Source of the DNA: Lactobacillus melliventris
Lineage (GTDB): Bacteria; Bacillota; Bacilli; Lactobacillales; Lactobacillaceae
Direction of reading: 5' to 3'
Assembly (NCBI RefSeq): GCF_013346935.1
Contig: NZ_JAAEEB010000004.1
Span: 1-64,000, forward strand
Length of the DNA: 64,000 bases
The notes below the pieces were generated by a model that did not search any database, was not told where the DNA came from, and saw only the letters and a list, made by a program, of their open reading frames with translations. The translations under genes and the position numbers were made by a program. The stretch's first letter is position 1, and each line of letters begins with the position of its first letter. Positions 63,793 through 64,000 of the stretch are shown here, piece after piece.

Positions 63793-64000
63793 CATATCTT
63801 CAGCATTTATATTATAATCTATAATTTCAAAATTGCCATCTTCACGAAGTATTCCCCGAGTTACACTACCATTATTGGGAAAATTAATATCATGAAGACC
63901 GTCACTCTGATTCCAATATTTAATTGCCAGGGTTTTTAAAAAATCACCATGGGAGACTAACAAAACTCTCTTCTCATTTTTAGTTAGTTCATGAAGAACA
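63790..64000 (-). CDS. Histidine phosphatase family protein, C-terminal part (cut by window edge)
   Basis: The last 69 or so codons of a gene entering from the right. RVLLVSHGDFLKTLAIKYW contains the second catalytic His of the phosphoglycerate mutase/histidine phosphatase superfamily. The piece ends YNINAEDM and a terminator follows. The start and exact family lie outside the window. Confidence 0.8.
   Translation of the reverse strand, partial: VLHELTKNEKRVLLVSHGDFLKTLAIKYWNQSDGLHDINFPNNGSVTRGILREDGNFEIIDYNINAEDM

Overview
The window looks like core chromosome of a low-GC Lactobacillus of the acidophilus/delbrueckii group. The evidence is AT-rich DNA with strong AGGAGG-type ribosome binding sites, many extended TGnTAAAAT -10 boxes, the partial 16S rRNA sequence, a secreted protein with an S-layer-associated (SLAP-like) cell-wall repeat, PepC and Pcp peptidases, a galK-galT pair, and gene orders shared with other Firmicutes. 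I do not assign a species. Almost every gene is on the minus strand, starting with a 16S gene that runs off the left edge. The few plus-strand genes are an ABC-F protein, a dead acetyltransferase, a small acetyltransferase-like protein and pepC. No IS element, prophage, CRISPR array or tRNA was seen.

Layout. 1-843: 5' part of 16S rRNA and its tandem promoters. 844-8865: a TetR-type regulator; a compact run zwf-dinB-nrnA-cshB with overlapping ends; then ruvA-ruvB-yajC. 8869-13361: mutS-mutL. 13478-15746: pyroglutamyl peptidase with a two-protein predicted permease (DUF969/DUF979). 15811-18704: groES-groEL with two CIRCE operators around the promoter, and the redox repressor rex. 18857-20779: ABC-F protein. 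21003-21407: GNAT acetyltransferase pseudogene. 21816-24774: ABC exporter with two tandem paralogous permeases. 25376-29926: tRNA t6A genes tsaB-rimI-tsaD, folate ECF S-component, acyl-ACP thioesterase, rsmI. 29939-35354: replication/recombination block (yabA, holB, darA, tmk, yaaL, recR, ybaB, dnaX) and SRP RNA. 35388-37662: tadA, an rRNA methyltransferase-like gene and the SLAP/CAP surface protein.

37766-54029 follows the Bacillus-type order radA-gltX-cysS-mrnC-rlmB-sigH-rpmG-secE-nusG-rplK-rplA-rplJ-rplL, except that a phosphate uptake operon (pstSCAB1B2-phoU) sits between rplA and rplJ. 54063-64000 is more accessory: a degenerate acetyltransferase, pepC, a second small ABC exporter, galK-galT with a possible catabolite (cre) site, a polynucleotide-kinase-like ATPase with an unexplained C-terminal half, two histidine phosphatases, a 58-residue membrane protein and a cation efflux protein.

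Points most worth a second look: an E. coli-type A-AAA-AAG slippery heptamer in dnaX followed by a -1 frame stop six codons later; a MutL whose endonuclease and zinc motifs are degraded; the tandem 14-nt repeat at the start of the CAP protein transcript; the two small ABC exporters; and the kinase-like protein at 60958. Several small genes (secE, rpmG, the 58-residue membrane protein) were found by reading the sequence directly. Promoters and operators are read by eye and are less certain than the genes.
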